From the NCBI GenBank assembly GCA_037176905.1, contig JBBBWG010017778.1:1-64000 (forward strand): a stretch of DNA of 64,000 nt, read 5' to 3'. The DNA comes from Azolla pinnata. Taxonomy: Eukaryota > Streptophyta > Polypodiopsida > Salviniales > Salviniaceae. Positions within the stretch are counted from its first letter, which is position 1, and each line of letters begins with the position of its first letter. Positions 16,159 through 28,282 of the stretch are shown piece by piece. The notes under the pieces are model-generated. The model made no database searches and was not told the DNA's origin. It saw only the letters and a list, made by a program, of their open reading frames with translations. A program made the translations under genes and the position numbers.

Positions 16159-19100
16159 CTATGGCGGAGGCAAATCTCCACCAAAGTAGATACTCGAAGC
16201 TCCATGAAGATGCCGGGGATTTCCACCTCCAAGAGCAGAGAGATCCAGATTCGGAAAAACAGAGCATCGGCAACGAGGACACTTGATGTTGAGCCTCAGC
16301 CACTCATCAATGCATCCGACATGGAAATTATGTGCACATGGTAATCCTCGTACCTGGAGCGAAAACGCACACATTTTGCAGGTAACAATAAGACAGTATT
16401 CAGTAGATGTTAAAAGACTCGGTACAAGGGTTATGGTCATGGTAGGTCGACTCATTGGCTTGCATCCCAGAAGATGCATTAAAATTTTCTAGAATATGAA
16501 GATGTGGCTTCTTTTTGTCTTAATTTCAATTCAGAACCAGATTGTGAAAGATTGGATTCCACAAGAAGCCAAAGTTCATATGTAGCTTCACAAATTATTT
16601 CAAGATAACACATTCAAGATGCAGAACATACCTCATTTCCAGCATGGAATTCTTCCAGACAAATAGGGCACTCGCTACATTCAGTCGGTACTGTCTTTAA
16701 GTGGAACTTGGGAATCTGTTGGATAAGATCTTCTATAGCATCCCGCTATACAAAAAAGTAAGCAAAGAAGAAGACTAAGAAGAGAAAATATGTCTGAGTG
16801 AACAAAATGCAGATCCACAAGATCGCTAGGATGTTGTTAAAGTTGAGACTAACATATTGTTTTCTTCTGCAATGATCAGCCATACAACATGTGAGTGTGC
16901 GCAGCACTGTCCCTATATAAAGCTCGTACATGAAGAACATGTCCTCTGTAGTTTACTATCGAGTAGTAACAATGAGTTGCGATTACTGCTTAAACTTAGA
17001 ACATCTTTAGGCTGCTCTCCACTTCATGTGGTAGGATGGAATCTGGCTTCAGTAAAGTGCATCAAGTTCTTTTCTCCTTTTTAGATTCTAAAAACAAACA
17101 TATTGAGCATGTCTGCATGTTTCATAGATCCAGACAGAAAAAAGAGATTCTCTTTTTTCCTTTGATTACCTTGTGAGAATCATCTGATTGCCCATGCAGC
17201 CTTGTTGAGGCGATTTCATGGCATTGTCCTTACTTTCAAATATTTTCAACTAAACAACTTGACAGGCACATAGCTCTGTTAGCCTGCTTGTGGAGCATGT
17301 CATTCTACTCTTCGATCGGTTCAGGATTTACAGTCTTTTTAGAAAATTCCTCAGACAATGTGTGGGGACAATTTCCCCTAACACAACAAAAATAAGACAT
17401 CATTTAAAAAAGGGAGGGGGGGGCGGAAGGATCTTGTAAAGACCTGAGCTTGAGTTAAGAACAATCCCGGATGATAAGTGGCTGCCTCAAGCCCCACTCT
17501 CATTTCTTGCTCTGCATCCATCACTTGAAGTGCCCGATGATCGGGCACGCGTATCAAATCCATTATAACCTAACCAAAACATGCAAGAATCAATGACGAG
17601 CGTTATCCTTCTTTGCGGCATTCTTCGCATCCCCTCTTCATAATAGAACAACTTTTGATGTTACCTGGAGCTCAGAGACAACTGAACCTTGCGAAGACTG
17701 CTGTAGCACATTTCGCCTTACCAACCACTAACATAAAATGATCCCCACAAAGATATATTACCACCTTAGCTTCAAATATTGTAACAAGCCAAGATCACTT
17801 TAATCCTTAATGAAGTCCAACATGATATAGTACCTTTTGTTTGCCAATATAATAATGATTCAACCTTTAGAGGCCATCAGAATGAAGTATAAAAGAAAAG
17901 CATAGTACAAAGGAACGATTATCGTTACAGGTCATTATGGAATCTCACCTTTCTGAAGACGGCATATAAAACCCATACCAGCCCAACATAGCTGATTACT
18001 AGCCAAATCACCAGACCCCATCTCGGTCCTTCAGGTACCTATCATTGAAAATAGACTATATCTGAAAATCGGAACTTCAGGAGTAGAAAGAATCCACATA
18101 CTTGAGCAAATAACTATGTCTTCAGAAACATCGCTTACACAGCTTCTTGTGCTGGCGAGCCATATACTTCCAATAATTGTCCAAGCCCAAAGGAAAGGAT
18201 AGAGAAAGAATGCCAAACAAACCAAGACAATAACCCTGCCTTTCAATCTTAATACCCTCTCCAGATTACCATTGTTATTGTGCCTGGGGAAAATAGTCAA
18301 GAGAAAAATAGTATGCGGTTCTTTATCGTCTGAATGTGTTTTTCATAGCAAGTTAACAACCCCTGCAGGAGTTGATCGGATGTAAATTGCCCATAACTAC
18401 CATTTATAAATCACAGCGTACTAAGAGAACAACCGTTTGATGTCTCATTAAAGATCAAGATATGGTTCTCAGAATCAAAATAGAGAATGCGAAACACAAG
18501 GATGTAATATAGGCATAAGATATTGTCCCTGCAATACTTTCCATACTACTCCGTCTTGAACCAAGCCGGTCACATTCAACTAATGTGTGGTCGAAGAATT
18601 TCATCATTTAATTTTCAAGTGTCTCACTTGCTACTATTTATCACACCATTTTAATCTGTATAGGCAGTGTGATACGACATTTTCCCTTCGAGTGTCCGAT
18701 TTGCTACTATTGATCATACCAGTCTAAGCTGTATCGTCGGTGTGATATGATTGAATGAGGGCCCATGCTAGTTCCCTAAAGTAGACCATCAAAGTGTCTA
18801 TGTTTAAGCATTGAAAGAGTGCATAGCCACAGATTATCCATAAGTAGAAAGCGAAATAACATGTGTCTTGTTTGAAACCAAACCAGTTCACCAATTTTGA
18901 TCATTTACAGGACATCCGAGCATCACTATCACTTCATTTTCACCGTCTGACCATATCACTATCACTTCATTGCAAGATGGCTACTTACGACATAGCACAA
19001 CAAACTTTACAATAGAAAAACAAGCATCATCTTCCAATTTGCGTCTAAGTTTTTTACAGCTTTCGTGTTGACTTTCAAAATTCCATAATAATTTTGTATG

Positions 19101-20232
19101 TGTTTTCAAATAACTGATAAAAAGGTTGAGGAAAGAGATGTTTTATACTTACATCCATGGCCTTCCAGAAAAGCCATTGCTGACAACCATTAGAAGGTGA
19201 AAAATAAAAATAATACCATAATCCACCTGCAAAATATAGTCCAGAAAACCATCCCATGAATGAAAACACTTTTACCCATTGTTTATTTTCCACGAGAATG
19301 AGTATTACACATGCACTCACCAGAATCCAAATTTGCACGGGGTAGGAACAATTCTCGTATTCATTCCACCGTATGGAAATAGCTATGCTATACCAAGAGA
19401 GAATTAAGAAGCTTCTTTCCAATAAGCTTTGAGAGTATGCATGGCAAAGTGACTGTTCTCAGTCAGGATGAGCGCATTTCTATCTCTATTTGCTATCAAT
19501 GAGCCCTTTTTGTCCAGAATAAATCAATCTCTTTTTTTTAATTTCAAAAATTGCCACAGCATCAGAATTGTAGTACAAACAGCCCATGTGATTATTCTCT
19601 TTGTGATTAACGATATCAAACTGCTAAAATTCAAGGTTGAATTACAAACAGCAGATTAGTATACAATGATTCCTCTTATCAAATGATCCCCCAGAGACTG
19701 CACAGAATCATGATTTAAGAGCAAACAGCTCACGAGTGCATCCCATCTTTCTTACAGAGGACCACGTTATACTACGAAAATTTGTGACAAACAGCTTATT
19801 AGTATTTCTCAATCCTCTTTCAAATGATAGCATAGAGCTATGAAGAAAGCGTTTATTGACTTAAGGTGCCTTGAATCTGTAATCATGCGGAAACATATAT
19901 GCGGATAAACCCATGTTATGTTACTATGCTGAGCTAATTTAATACTTCAACATATTAATCCTGAGCAAAGATAGTAAAAACGTTCAAATTTGAGTGGAAA
20001 CATCATCCAAGTCCGAACATACTCACACCCTGAAAGATGATTCGACCTCGTCGAAACAGTCAAACAGTAATTTAATTCGTGGCAAACTAGAGGGAAGTCC
20101 AAATCCTTGAATCTGACTGACCATTTCGCATGTGCTTTTAGCATCGACCATGAATTTGGGGCATTAAAATGAGCAATGAAAGAAAAAGGATACGCACTGA
20201 CAGCAAGCATCAGAAGGAACAGAGCATCATAC
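16159..20232 (-). CDS. SIS3: SIS3-like membrane RING-H2 E3 ubiquitin ligase (5' end unresolved)
   Basis: Nine coding exons join in phase on the minus strand: 20194-20232, 19321-19387, 19153-19226, 18139-18283, 17949-18038, 17665-17727, 17444-17569, 16632-16745, 16159-16353. The order and spacing match Arabidopsis SIS3 (SUGAR-INSENSITIVE 3), a positive regulator of sugar response. Four or so membrane segments come first (for example YDALFLLMLAVS and FFLYPFLWAWTIIGSIWL), then the conserved DLIRVPD and ATYHPGLFLTQAQ blocks, then a C3H2C3 RING-H2: CPIC, CAHNFHVGC and CPRC. The tail after SVFPNLDLSAL is only about 25 residues, shorter than in Arabidopsis. The exon encoding the initiator Met is not certain. 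The first listed exon enters in phase 2, so a short upstream exon is required, unless the reading frame simply continues from the ATG near 20277 through the apparent acceptor. Confidence 0.92.
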
Positions 20233-20540
20233 CTGAAGAATAACAGTATAAACACGTGAAAATTCAAGACAACCATTTGCAAAGGGGGGGGGGGGGGGGT
20301 GAGAGAGAGAGAGATGCCTAGACCCCTCCTCCCCTTGAATGTTGAGCCCAAGCATCCTTCCTTCGGAGTGCGAACGAAAACCCATGAGCGAATCCTTCGT
20401 TCGGAGTGTGCTAGTTTTAGGGTTTTCTGTCTTTTAGGGTTTGGCTCCGCTTCTCCACGTCGATGGGGCAGATTTTGAAGCCCAACTCCGGGAACTTTGG
20501 AAGCTATCTGCAGACCGTGGCATGTATGATGAATGTGTCC
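20233..20540 (-). promoter_or_regulatory. probable 5' region of the SIS3-like gene, with teloboxes and a G17 run
   Basis: On the minus strand this segment has two AAACCCTAAA telobox-type words (plus-strand positions about 20410-20445), common near plant transcription starts, and a homopolymer of about 17 C (20284-20300). It probably contains the 5' UTR and the missing first exon. One possible start, at about 20522, reads ATGCCACG before a weak GT donor and would splice to the first identified exon in frame. Confidence 0.4.
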
Positions 20541-21655
20541 CATGCGTATGTATGTGTCCGTATGTATGTATGTGTGTGTATGTATGTATGTGTGCATGTA
20601 TGTATGTGTGCATGTATGTATGTATGTATGTATGTATGTATGTATGTATGTATGTATGTATGTATGTATGTATGTGTGCATGTATGTATGTATCTATCTA
20701 TCTATCTATGTATGTGTGCCTGCATGTATGTATGTGTGCGTAGGCATGTGTGTATGTGTGCGTATGCGCGGCGTATGACATGTGTGTGTATGTGCACAGA
20801 GTATGTATATATGTATGCATGTGTAGGTCCGTATGTATTCGGTGCGTATGTATGTACGCATGCATGCATTTATGCATATATGCACGTGCATGGCGTGTAT
20901 GATGAGCGTGTCCCATGTGCATGTATGTATGCGTATCGATGCATGTGCATGGCGCGTATGATGAGTGTGTCCCATGTGTATGTATGTATCCATATGCATG
21001 TATGTATGTGTGTGTAGGTTGAGTGTGTCCCATGTGTAAGTATGTATTCGTTGCTTGCATATGTACGTATGCATGCATTTATGCATATATGCATGTGCAT
21101 GGCGTGTATGATGGGCGTGTGCCATGTGTGTGTATGTATGTATGTATGCATGCATATCTATGCATGTGCATGCACTGTATGATGAGTGTGTCCCATGTGT
21201 ATGTATGCATCCATATGCATGTATGTATGTGTGTGTAGGTTGAGTGTGTCCCATGCGTGTGTATGTATTCGTTGCTTGCGTATGTACGTATGCATGTATT
21301 TATGCATATACATGCATGTGCATGGCGCGTATGGTGAATGTGTCCCATGCGTATGCATGCATGTGTGCATGTGTGTACGGCTGTATGTATTCGGTGCGTA
21401 TGTATGCATGCATGCATGCATGTGCATCCATATGCATCCATATGCATATGGATGTATGCATACGGTGAATGTGTCCCATGCGTATGTATGCATCCATATG
21501 CATGTGTGCATGCATGCATGCGGGTGTATGGCGCGTATGGTGAATGTGCATGTATGTATGTCCGCATGCATGCATGCATTTTGTGCATGCATGGCTCATG
21601 GCGCGTAAGATGAATGTTGTCCCATGCGTATGTATGCATGCATGTGTGCATGTGA
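20540..21655. repeat. TATG/ATGC complex minisatellite
   Basis: Begins as an ATGT tetranucleotide array (about 20560-20760) and changes into long units, roughly 60-150 bp, marked by about nine copies of GTGTCCCATG and several of GCATGCATTTATGCATATA, and of GTATTCGGTGCGTATGTATG. A larger duplicated block is evident between about 20865-21075 and 21065-21300. It resembles the array at 1-1030 in word use. Confidence 0.9.
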
Positions 21656-21659
21656 TGCG

Positions 21660-23560
21660 TTCTATCATTAGCTTGAGTTTTGATATTGCGCTTGTATAGT
21701 ATCTGGCTTGACTTTTGATATTTGCTCTTATAAATCGACTTACTGTGAGATTTGGACATGCAAATGTGGTCACAGATACTCAAGAGTCTTAGATCCTAGT
21801 GTTAGTTATTAAACAGATAAAATGCCCGAGGGCAACAAACGCGACAATGTTACAACCTGAGCAGAGGGACATTATAATCTGATCACTACAAAATCTCTCA
21901 GAAAACAGTATCCGGGAGCTGTGTAGCTCGAAATCGATTGCAACCCCAGGAACAGTATGAAAGGGCCCTCCTGCTCAAATCTTGTGAAAACCAAGTCATT
22001 GCAACCCAACAAGCTGTGATCTGTGCCAGTATATAATTGGCAAGCCAAAGGGCTTCTTTCTAAACAAATCCTTGCGTGAAGCTCGTCGGCTTCATCGCAT
22101 TCAAGCCGCTCTTCGCATGCGTGCCATCGGTTCTGCGAAGCTTCGATTCGTTTCCCGCCTGGAACTGCCAGCTTTGTTTGTGGGGCCTCGATATCGCAGA
22201 GTGCTTCCTCATGGGAAACACATCCCACATCGCTTCGAAGAGAAGCGTGAAGCCCGATTCGTGCAAATTCGATCGGTTCGAGATGTTTCCCCGATGGGCG
22301 AGCGAGTAAATTAATCATGCACGGTTTTTGATTCTCTCGGGGAATTCTCAAGATGCCATGGTCAGTGGTCCCATTGGCTAAATGCATGTATGCGACGGGT
22401 ATTAAGCCTTACAGGAGCCCATGACCAGTGCTTGGAGCTTCTATCCGATGTCGGAATCCCAAGAACAATGTCGCGATTGTTTCGATGATCTTGCTGGTTA
22501 TTCTAATCGGAGCACATTATCGTTCTCAGGCACGGATCATTGAATGTTGTCGGCTTGGCATCTGGAGGAGTGGACCTCGGCGTCAAATTTCGACGCAGAG
22601 CGCGAGACAAGAATGCGCCAGCCGAAGAAGAAACAACCACACACTAAACCCTCGGCTTCTGGATCTGGCGGGGGGCCGAAAATCCGAGCCGCAGTTAAGA
22701 AGATGCCATTGACTTGCTTAAGAAGGCATCGTGCGAGAAATCTAAAAACGCGTGAGGAACGGAACGGTTGAGCAATTCAGGGCCTCAACAGTAAAAAAAA
22801 AGAAGAAAAATTGATCGTTAAACTTAGTCGGGATCAGGGGTGATTGCTAGGCAATCCAATATTGCCTGCAAACTAATTGTTCGTCGGGTGCGATCAAACA
22901 GCTGAGACTGGAAGACGATAATAGTCGGGCACCGATTCGGGGCAATGTTCGATCCGATGAGCTAGCGCCGAAAGGCCGGAGGAGATCTGATAAGATCGAG
23001 AAGCCCCCACGATGAACTTTCTCTGTCCATCTATCGGCTCGCCACTTTCGGGGCATCGATCTTATTCTCGTAAAGCCGATCTCTGGGAACGGACCCGATC
23101 CACCGATACCGAAGAAGATTCGTGAGAGAGAGCAGATAGAGACAGTTGAGCTAAGCTGAGCTGAGCTGAGTTGAGCTGAAGCGAGTAGAGCAGAGATCAT
23201 CCTCAGCTTTCTCCAAATGCAGCAGCGATGCCCTAAATCTATCTTCGACCAAGAGCCTCAGCAATCTGGCCATTTCGGGCGCTGTTTCTGGGGCGTCGCT
23301 TGTCTCGCTGCTGCATGCGATGCATGCCAAAAGCAGTTTCTCTTCCTCGGGGCATAAGTTTTTTCTTGCTCTTTTCTTCTTCTTCTTCTTCTTCTTCATC
23401 CGTTGTTGCTTCTGCTGCATCAGCAATCGTTAATCTTCGGCTTCGGCTTTGGCTTCCATCGCATCTTTCTTCTGTTGCTGGGGCGCAGATGGACGAAACG
23501 GACGGGCTGACGTAAATGCTGAAGGAAGGAAGCATTGCTGCCTCGCAGCGATCGGGCTCA
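21660..23560. other. spacer with no recognised gene
   Basis: An open frame on the minus strand at 21872-22387 and several shorter ones on both strands (for example 22428-22712 on plus and 23151-23426 on minus) have no domain I recognise. The minus frame near 23170-23340 has an unbiased composition with a helical-looking stretch (MARLLRLLVEDRF) and is the best candidate for a real but unknown exon. A GAGCT direct repeat lies at about 23145-23178. Confidence 0.35.
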
Positions 23561-23564
23561 GGCT

Positions 23565-23860
23565 GATCATCTTAGAACTGATCAGTCGATCGACCTATCT
23601 ATCTATCGATCTATCTATCTGTTTATATATCGATCGATCGATAAACCAAATCTATATATCTATCTATCTATTTATATATCGATCGATCGATCGATCGCTT
23701 GATCATCTTAGAACTGATCGATCGGTCGACCTATCTATCCATCAATATAACTATCGATCGATCGATCGGTCGACAAACCAAGCCTATCTATCTATCTCTT
23801 TATATATCTATCGATCGATCGATCGATCAAATGTGTGTATAGATATATATATTATAGATT
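23565..23860. repeat. duplicated CTAT/GATC-rich repeat
   Basis: Two tandem copies of about 134 bp start at ATCATCTTAGAACTGATC (about 23567 and 23701). Each holds a CTAT tetranucleotide run and a CGATCGATCGAT run. Confidence 0.88.
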
Positions 23861-24049
23861 TATCCATGGATTTGGCTTGAACTAACAGATTCTAGTGGCA
23901 CTTCCCCTGTTGTTGTTGTTGTTGTTTTTTAAGTTTTAAGTCGCTTTGCTTGTACGTTAGTTAGTTTCTCTCTTTTTTTTTTCACTTGAAAAACAGAGCA
24001 CTTCAAAAGGCACAAGAAGCGCTCTGCCGAACAAAAAGGACTGAAAGGA

Positions 24050-24530
24050 AGACGAAGACGAAGAAGAAGAAGAAGAAGAAGAAGAGGAAGAGGAAGAAGC
24101 AGCAGCAGCAGCAGAAGAAGAAGAAGAAGAAGAAGAAGAAGAAGAAGAAGAAGAAGAAGAAGAAGAAGAGGAAGAGGAAGAGGAAGAAGCAAGCAGCAGC
24201 AGCAGCAGAAGAAGAAGAAGAAGAAGAAGAAGAAGAAGAAGAAGAAGGAGCAGCAGCAGCAGCAGTAGCAGCAGCAGCAGAAGAAGAAGAAGAAGAAGAA
24301 GACGAAGAAGAATAAGAAGAGGAGGAGGAGGAAGAAGAAGCAGCGGCAGCAACAGCAGAAGAAGAAGTAGAAGAAGAAGAAGTAGAAGAAGAAGAAGCAG
24401 CAGCAGCAGCAGCAGCAGAAGAAGAAGAAGAAGAAGAAGAAGAAGAAGAAGAAGAAGCAGAAGCAGACGAAGAAGCAGCAGCAGCAGGAGGAGGAGGAGG
24501 AGGAGGAGGAGGAGAAGAAGAAAGCTTGAT
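24050..24530. repeat. GAA/GCA trinucleotide tract
   Basis: Nearly uninterrupted GAA, GCA and GGA triplets for about 480 bases, all A/G-rich on the plus strand with patches of GCA. It ends about 260 bases upstream of the neprosin-domain start codon, so it may overlap promoter or 5' UTR. A reverse CTT run follows at 24550-24585. Confidence 0.93.
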
Positions 24531-24791
24531 TGAAGGGTTTTTGTAACGCCTCTTCTTCTTCTTCATCTTCCTCTTCTTCTTCTCCCCCCCCTTCCCCCGC
24601 CATCATTTTTCCGGAGCTTCCATCGCCGGCATTCCCCCCCACCATTTCTTCTCCATCATCGCTGCAATCGATCTCGGAGGAGCATCTGCAGGTCCAAGAA
24701 GCAAAGGACGCGAAGAATCGTAGCTTAATTTCCTCTTTCGATCGATTCTTTTCTCGGAGCTTTCCTCCTCCCTCCCCCCCCCCCTTCCGCC

Positions 24792-27700
24792 ATGGCCTTC
24801 TACCCCCCTTCCAAGCTCTTCTCCTCCGCCATTGCCCTCACCATCGCCTTCTCTTTCTTCTTCTGCTTCTTCTGCTTCCTCTCCATAGCCCCGTCCCCCG
24901 TTTCCTCGTCGCCCAGCCGATTCTATCAGAGCTCCAGGGCTTCTCGAACCAGGGAACACCTCAAGCGCATCAACAAGCCGCCCCTTTCCAGCATTCTGGT
25001 TGTCAATTTCTCGAGATCTGCTTTCTCCCCCTCCCTTCCCCTCGCATCTGATTCAGCTGCCTAACTCCAATTTCGCCATTTCTCTTTCTTGGGATTTCCT
25101 GTTGCAGAGCCCCGATGGAGACTTGATCGACTGCGTTCCGCTCTCTCTTCAGCCCGCCCTCGATCATCCCAAGCTCAAGAACCACAAAATTCAGGTATTT
25201 GGCCTTCGCCGCCGCCTTCTGCCCCTTCTTTGCTCGCCCTACACCTCCTCCAATGTGCTTTCTGCGGGCGTTTTCCCCCCTTCTTCCTTCTTCCTTTTCC
25301 CCTTCCTTTTTCCCCAGCATTGATCGATCTGGTAATGCCATTGCAGCTGTTTCTTGGTGATTCGCCGCGAATTCTATCTCGTGATCTTTGTGCGTTTTCT
25401 TTGTTTTAAATGCCCTTTCTTTTTTCGAGGATTTTGGATTCTTGCCCTCGAATGCGGCTCCTTGCTTTTCAACTTTTGCGCAAATGCTTTTCTGGCGATG
25501 GCTTTCCTTCTCTCGAACAGCAATACCAGTGGGACCTGCTTCGAAAATTTTGCCTCGCCCGATGCTTTTCTTGGGCGATTTTGTGATGCTTTTCTGGCGA
25601 TGGCTTTTCTTGAAGTGGGGCCTGTTTTCGAATTCGCTCTCCGATGCTTTTCTTGGGCGATTTTGTGATGCTTCTCTGATGCATTTAGATGCATGTATGA
25701 TGCCCCCCCCCCGTTTTTTTACCTGCTGTTGTAATGGTTTCTGCGCGAGTTTGTGATGCTTTTCTGATGCTTTTCTGATGCATTCAGATGCATTTAGATG
25801 CATGTATGATAGCCCTTTTTTTTACCTGCTGTTGTAATGGTTTCTGTGCGAGTTTGTGATGCTTTTCTGATGCATTTAGGCTCATTTTGATCCGCTTTTA
25901 CCTGCTGTTGTAACGCATTTCTAATGCGCTTTCTTTCTTCCTTGATGATTATCTTCTGCTTCTGCTTCTGCTTCTTGTCAGCTGCAACCTCCTCCATTGC
26001 CTTATGGGCTGAGGAGGAAGAGGCAAGAGCCCCATCTAGAAGCTTCCGAGGCGGAGACCAGGCCTTTGTCGGCTTTCACACCGCAGCTATGGCACAAGAC
26101 AGAGCAGCGCTGCCCAAATGGGTCCATTCCGATCCGAAGAACCAAGGAGGAGGATCTTCTACGAGCCTCGAAGATCTCGCGCTTCGGCAAGAAGCATCAT
26201 ACAGCTGCGCAGCCACAATTTCCGCTGTCAGCTGGGATCCGGAGCTCGCACAATGTGAATGGCCACCAGGTATGGAAGCTCTCTCAAACCCTAAACCCTA
26301 AGACCTAAACCCTTAACCCTAAGCCCACCCTCGATAGATACATGCGTGTGTTTGTTAAGTCGCTGTAATCGCATTTGAGCTTGGTAAAATATGTGTGTAT
26401 ATCCCATCCAAAGTCTGCTTTGCTTCGCTTCACTTGTAGCATGCCATCGTTTATACGCAAGGCGAGAGCTACTATGGCGCGAAAGCCATCATCAACGTGT
26501 GGCACCCTGCGATCGACGCTTCGAACGAGTTTAGCCTCTCTCAAATCTGGCTCCTGGCCGGCTCATTCGACGGCGATCTCAACAGCATAGAAGCTGGATG
26601 GCAGGTGTGTGTCTGAAATGCGGCTCAAATCTCTCCTTTGCTTACAGGTTGTAAGGGTTTCTTAATCCCAATGTTATCCATGTGTAGGTTATCCCTGACC
26701 TTTATGGCGATAACAACACACGGCTCTTCACATACTGGACGGTGAGTGTTTGGGGGATTACTTGTGTATAGTGTGGGTAGTAGTTAGTATGGGGGCTACA
26801 TTTGTGGGCTTTTTCAACCCTCATTTGGCTGTTTGTTACTCGTTTAGTGTATGTACATAGCAGTAGTATTGAAGGCCAAATTTGTGGGCTTTTTTTCTAC
26901 CCTCATCTGACTGTTGATTACTTGCACAGCGTGTTTACTAGTTAGTATTGTTTGTGGGCATTTTCTACCCTCATTTGACTGTTGATTACTTGTGTAGTGT
27001 CTGTACTAGTTAGTATTCTTTTTGGGCATTTTGTATTCTCATTTTTGACTGTTGATTTCTTGTGTATAGTGTGGATAGTAGTTAGTATGTCAGGGCAAAA
27101 ATCTCTGCTCATTCGATTGTTGTACCATTATTTGTATAATGTGTGTAGTAGGTGTGGCTTTTTCTTCTCTGAATTTTGTGCTATATCGCCAGAGCGATGC
27201 ATATCAAGGAACCGGATGCTACAACTTGCTCTGCTCAGGGTTCGTTCAGATCAGCGAGCAGATCGCGCTGGGCGCAACCATCTCTCCCGTGTCCGCATAC
27301 GACAGCAAACAATACGACATCGACATCCTCATATGGAAGGTAAAAAGAAAAGAAACAAAAACAAACCCAAACCAGAAAAACATGGAAGAATCGATCGCTT
27401 CAGAGTAGTGGAGAATCGATCGATCGCTGATTTCGAACAAACATTTTGTCCTTTTTTTTCTTCTTCTTTTTTTGTTCTCGTAAAAAGGATCCAAGAGCTG
27501 GCGACTGGTGGATGTCATTTGGGGAGAATCATGTGTTGGGTTATTGGCCATCGAGCCTGTTCACATACTTGGCCGATTCGGCAACAATGGTGGAATGGGG
27601 CGGGGAAGTGGTGAACTCGAGGAGCGATGGGCGGCATACATCAACACAGATGGGCAGCGGACATTTCCCGTCCGAGGGCTTCGGCCAAGCAGCTTACTTC

Positions 27701-27865
27701 TCCAACCTTTTGGTCGTCGACTCCAGCAACAACCTCAGGCCTCCCGATAGCATCAACACATTCGCCGAGAACTCGGCTTGCTACGATGTTCAAGATGGCT
27801 ATAACAGAGAATGGGGCTACTACTTCTACTTTGGAGGACCAGGCCTCAATGAGGCCTGCCCTTAA
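24792..27865 (+). CDS. secreted neprosin-domain protein (DUF239 with activation peptide)
   Basis: Seven exons join in phase: 24792-24998, 25108-25194, 25982-26269, 26440-26604, 26688-26741, 27193-27339, 27488-27865 (441 codons plus stop). Residues 10-33 form a strongly hydrophobic signal peptide. The pro-region shows [10 protein letters not shown], the [10 protein letters not shown] block and [17 protein letters not shown], the conserved neprosin activation domain. The C-terminal half is the neprosin domain: [20 protein letters not shown], the EAGWQVIPDLYG segment with one conserved catalytic-type Glu, [12 protein letters not shown], and VEWGGEV with the second Glu. Family members include the glutamic prolyl endopeptidase of pitcher plants; whether this paralogue is an active protease or only a secreted wall protein cannot be told from sequence alone. 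Both Glu motifs are present, so activity is possible. Two of its introns contain minisatellites. Confidence 0.93.
25480..25900. repeat. intronic repeats in the neprosin-domain gene
   Basis: In intron 2, a unit with GATGCTTTTCTGGCGATGGC is repeated near 25488 and 25587, and a second unit of about 118 bp (TTTACCTGCTGTTGTAATGG, then GATGCTTTTCTGATGCATT) is duplicated at about 25676-25915. Confidence 0.8.
26284..26326. repeat. short telomere-like CCCTAAA run in intron 3
   Basis: Five degenerate CCCTAAA/CCTAAG units immediately after the exon 3 donor of the neprosin-domain gene. Confidence 0.75.
26745..27160. repeat. intron 5 minisatellite (about 70-90 bp unit)
   Basis: Four to five degenerate copies share TTTGTGGGC(T/A)TTTT, CCCTCATTTGACTGTTGATT and TAGTGT(C/G)TGTACTAGTTAGTAT. 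They occupy nearly the whole intron of the neprosin-domain gene. Confidence 0.85.
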
Positions 27866-28280
27866 GGGAGCCACACAAACAAATGCAGAAGACATGTGGG
27901 GGTTCTTCTTCTTTTATGTACTCCAACGCAACGTGGTTTTCGTTACAAGCGCTTCGCTTTCGGTGGGTGGCTGTGTAATGCATTGACAGTGTGGTTAAAC
28001 CCTAAACCCCTAACTAAACTTTGTGGAAAGATGAGAGAGGGTGAAAGAAAGCCATGGGAGCTCCAAGAAAGGGGATCAAGGCAAGAGGATGGCTTGATGG
28101 GGGCTTGTAGGCTTTTATGCCCATTGTATTGGAACATGACCAGCTGAGCATGTGGTGGTTCGATCGGGATGGATCCAACTAGATGCAGCCCGCAGCAGCC
28201 CTGGCAGTTGGGTGGATTCTCCTCGCCGGATTTAGCAGCAAAATCAGAGGTAGTTATAGGTTTTCAAAGCTCTTCTGTAG
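27866..28280. other. 3' flank of the neprosin-domain gene
   Basis: Likely 3' UTR and spacer, with a CCCTAAACCCCTAA word near 27998. No second gene seen. Confidence 0.5.
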
Positions 28281-28282
28281 TG

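Noticed and set aside
23929-24645. Poly-Cys/Phe/Leu/Ala minus-strand frames of up to 238 codons
   Set aside because: Pure trinucleotide repeat translated in alternative phases.
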